Assembly (NCBI RefSeq): GCF_964340395.1
Contig: NC_135549.1
Coordinates: forward strand, 16,392,342-16,456,341
Direction of reading: 5' to 3'
Source of the DNA: Glandiceps talaboti
Taxonomy: Eukaryota > Hemichordata > Enteropneusta > Spengelidae
DNA length: 64,000 bases
Below the pieces are notes generated by a model. That model saw only the letters and a program-made list of their open reading frames with translations, had not been told where the DNA came from and ran no database searches. This document shows, in pieces, positions 63,102 to 64,000 of the stretch (positions are counted from its first letter, which is position 1; each line of letters opens with the position of its first letter). The position numbers were made by a program, and so were the translations under genes.

Positions 63102-64000
63102 AGTTTGAAATGATAATTTACCAACGCATATTTTGTTAAGCTGTTTGTCTGTTTATTTATGTTTATATATTTATTTATATCACGGTTCTTGGGCTCCCTG
63201 TGGTTATTCCTGTCTGTAGTACTGTGAACAACGTAAATTACACATGTAATGATATTGACTGTCAAACTGGCCATTGTTAACAGTCGGGTTATATTCTGTA
63301 ACGTTCACCTTCAACCTACAGGAGGCCCGTTTTCAAGACTTAGCTGGCTCCTCTTGATACATGGTGAAAATGGTCTTGAAAATTCGTGAAATTTTGAGGA
63401 GAAAAAACCCGCAACAAGTAAAGCCAGATAACACCCGGGGATAACACCTGTAATCTTACACTAAGTTACAGAATCAAAGCTGTGGATATTGATATTTGCG
63501 TGCATAACTTGACTCCGCGTAAGCTTGTCTAACAAATTCTTGTCGTTGTCACAACAGAAATTGAAATATTCCATTTCTTGATGAAGTTTGCCATTCAAAA
63601 CCGCCCAGCTGTATGGAGATGACTATAACGGTTGTGGGATAAACTCACTTTGATACGTAAATTTATCTAAATACCATGGTGGACTGATTAAAGGAAAGGT
63701 CCAATCAAATACAGTTGTACTTTTAGATAGCTTACCTTTGTGTTTTTAAAAGCAACATTACGTAAGAATACATTGCATTGTTTAATCTCAAGGATTTCTG
63801 CATATGGAAGACATTAATATTAGCATCAATAATGATGAGAATGACGTCATCAAATACGTTCTTACACTACAATAAACCCCCCCTTATGGATGGTGCACAA
63901 AATATCTAAATTTACGATTGTATGGTACTCCTTCCCCCCACGCTGTAAGTACACAGTTGTATGGTATGCACTGATGCGTTACATCATAGACCATGGTTAC
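63100..64000. other. No gene recognised
   Basis: Ends with C-rich stretches (63880, 63935). The segment near 63930-63965 resembles 58660-58705 (accccaccgcatactg and agtacagctgtatggcaat), so it is probably part of a dispersed repeat. Confidence 0.35.

Overview
The window looks like nuclear DNA of an intron-rich, AT-rich animal, most likely a marine invertebrate. The evidence is GT-AG introns in metazoan-type genes (calcium-channel alpha-2/delta-like, Ser/Thr kinase, heparan-sulfate 3-O-sulfotransferase), abundant di-, tetra- and pentanucleotide microsatellites, foldback/MITE-like elements and a 5'-truncated LINE tail. The species cannot be fixed from the sequence. Nothing prokaryotic (operons, ribosome binding sites, CRISPR) was seen, and no tRNA or rRNA gene was recognised.

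Layout. (1) 1-30.9 kb: mostly non-coding, probably intronic or intergenic DNA on the minus side of gene A. It holds several degenerate minisatellites (7.5, 11.7, 13.0, 13.5, 15.4, 17.0, 24.9, 25.5 kb), a dispersed hairpin element (12.5 kb), a 78-bp repeat in two orientations (16.8 and 24.1 kb), a long CT-rich tract (18.6 kb) and long (TA)n blocks (29.8-30.1 kb). (2) 30.9-32.75 kb, minus: the first two coding exons of gene A, giving a signal peptide plus the start of a protein that aligns without gaps to the alpha-2/delta N-terminus. The promoter should lie at about 32.75-33.5 kb. (3) 33-41.7 kb: intergenic, with microsatellites, a second copy of the hairpin element and a weak three-exon candidate on the plus strand (36.0-37.6 kb). 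(4) 41.76-46.3 kb, minus: gene B, a complete eight-coding-exon protein kinase of 416 residues with an RSP-repeat tail. Its first intron carries a LINE 3' end, and another intron carries a foldback element. A possible coding 5' exon sits at 48.95-49.07 kb. (5) 46.4-61 kb: intergenic repeats, including a nested DNA transposon (56.2-56.9 kb) and an LTR-like segment (53 kb). (6) 61.03-62.04 kb, minus: gene C, an intact intronless-CDS heparan-sulfate 3-O-sulfotransferase-family enzyme. (7) 62.7-63.1 kb: a near-perfect 141-bp palindrome between two (TA)n arrays.

The three genes share no pathway. Gene C acts on heparan sulfate in the Golgi, gene A would act on surface calcium channels, and gene B is an intracellular, perhaps nuclear, kinase. 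The most unusual items are the divergent kinase with its RSP tail, the Glu-to-Asp change at the predicted catalytic base of the sulfotransferase, the TA-flanked palindrome, and the transposon nested in an older repeat with a clean 5-bp duplication.
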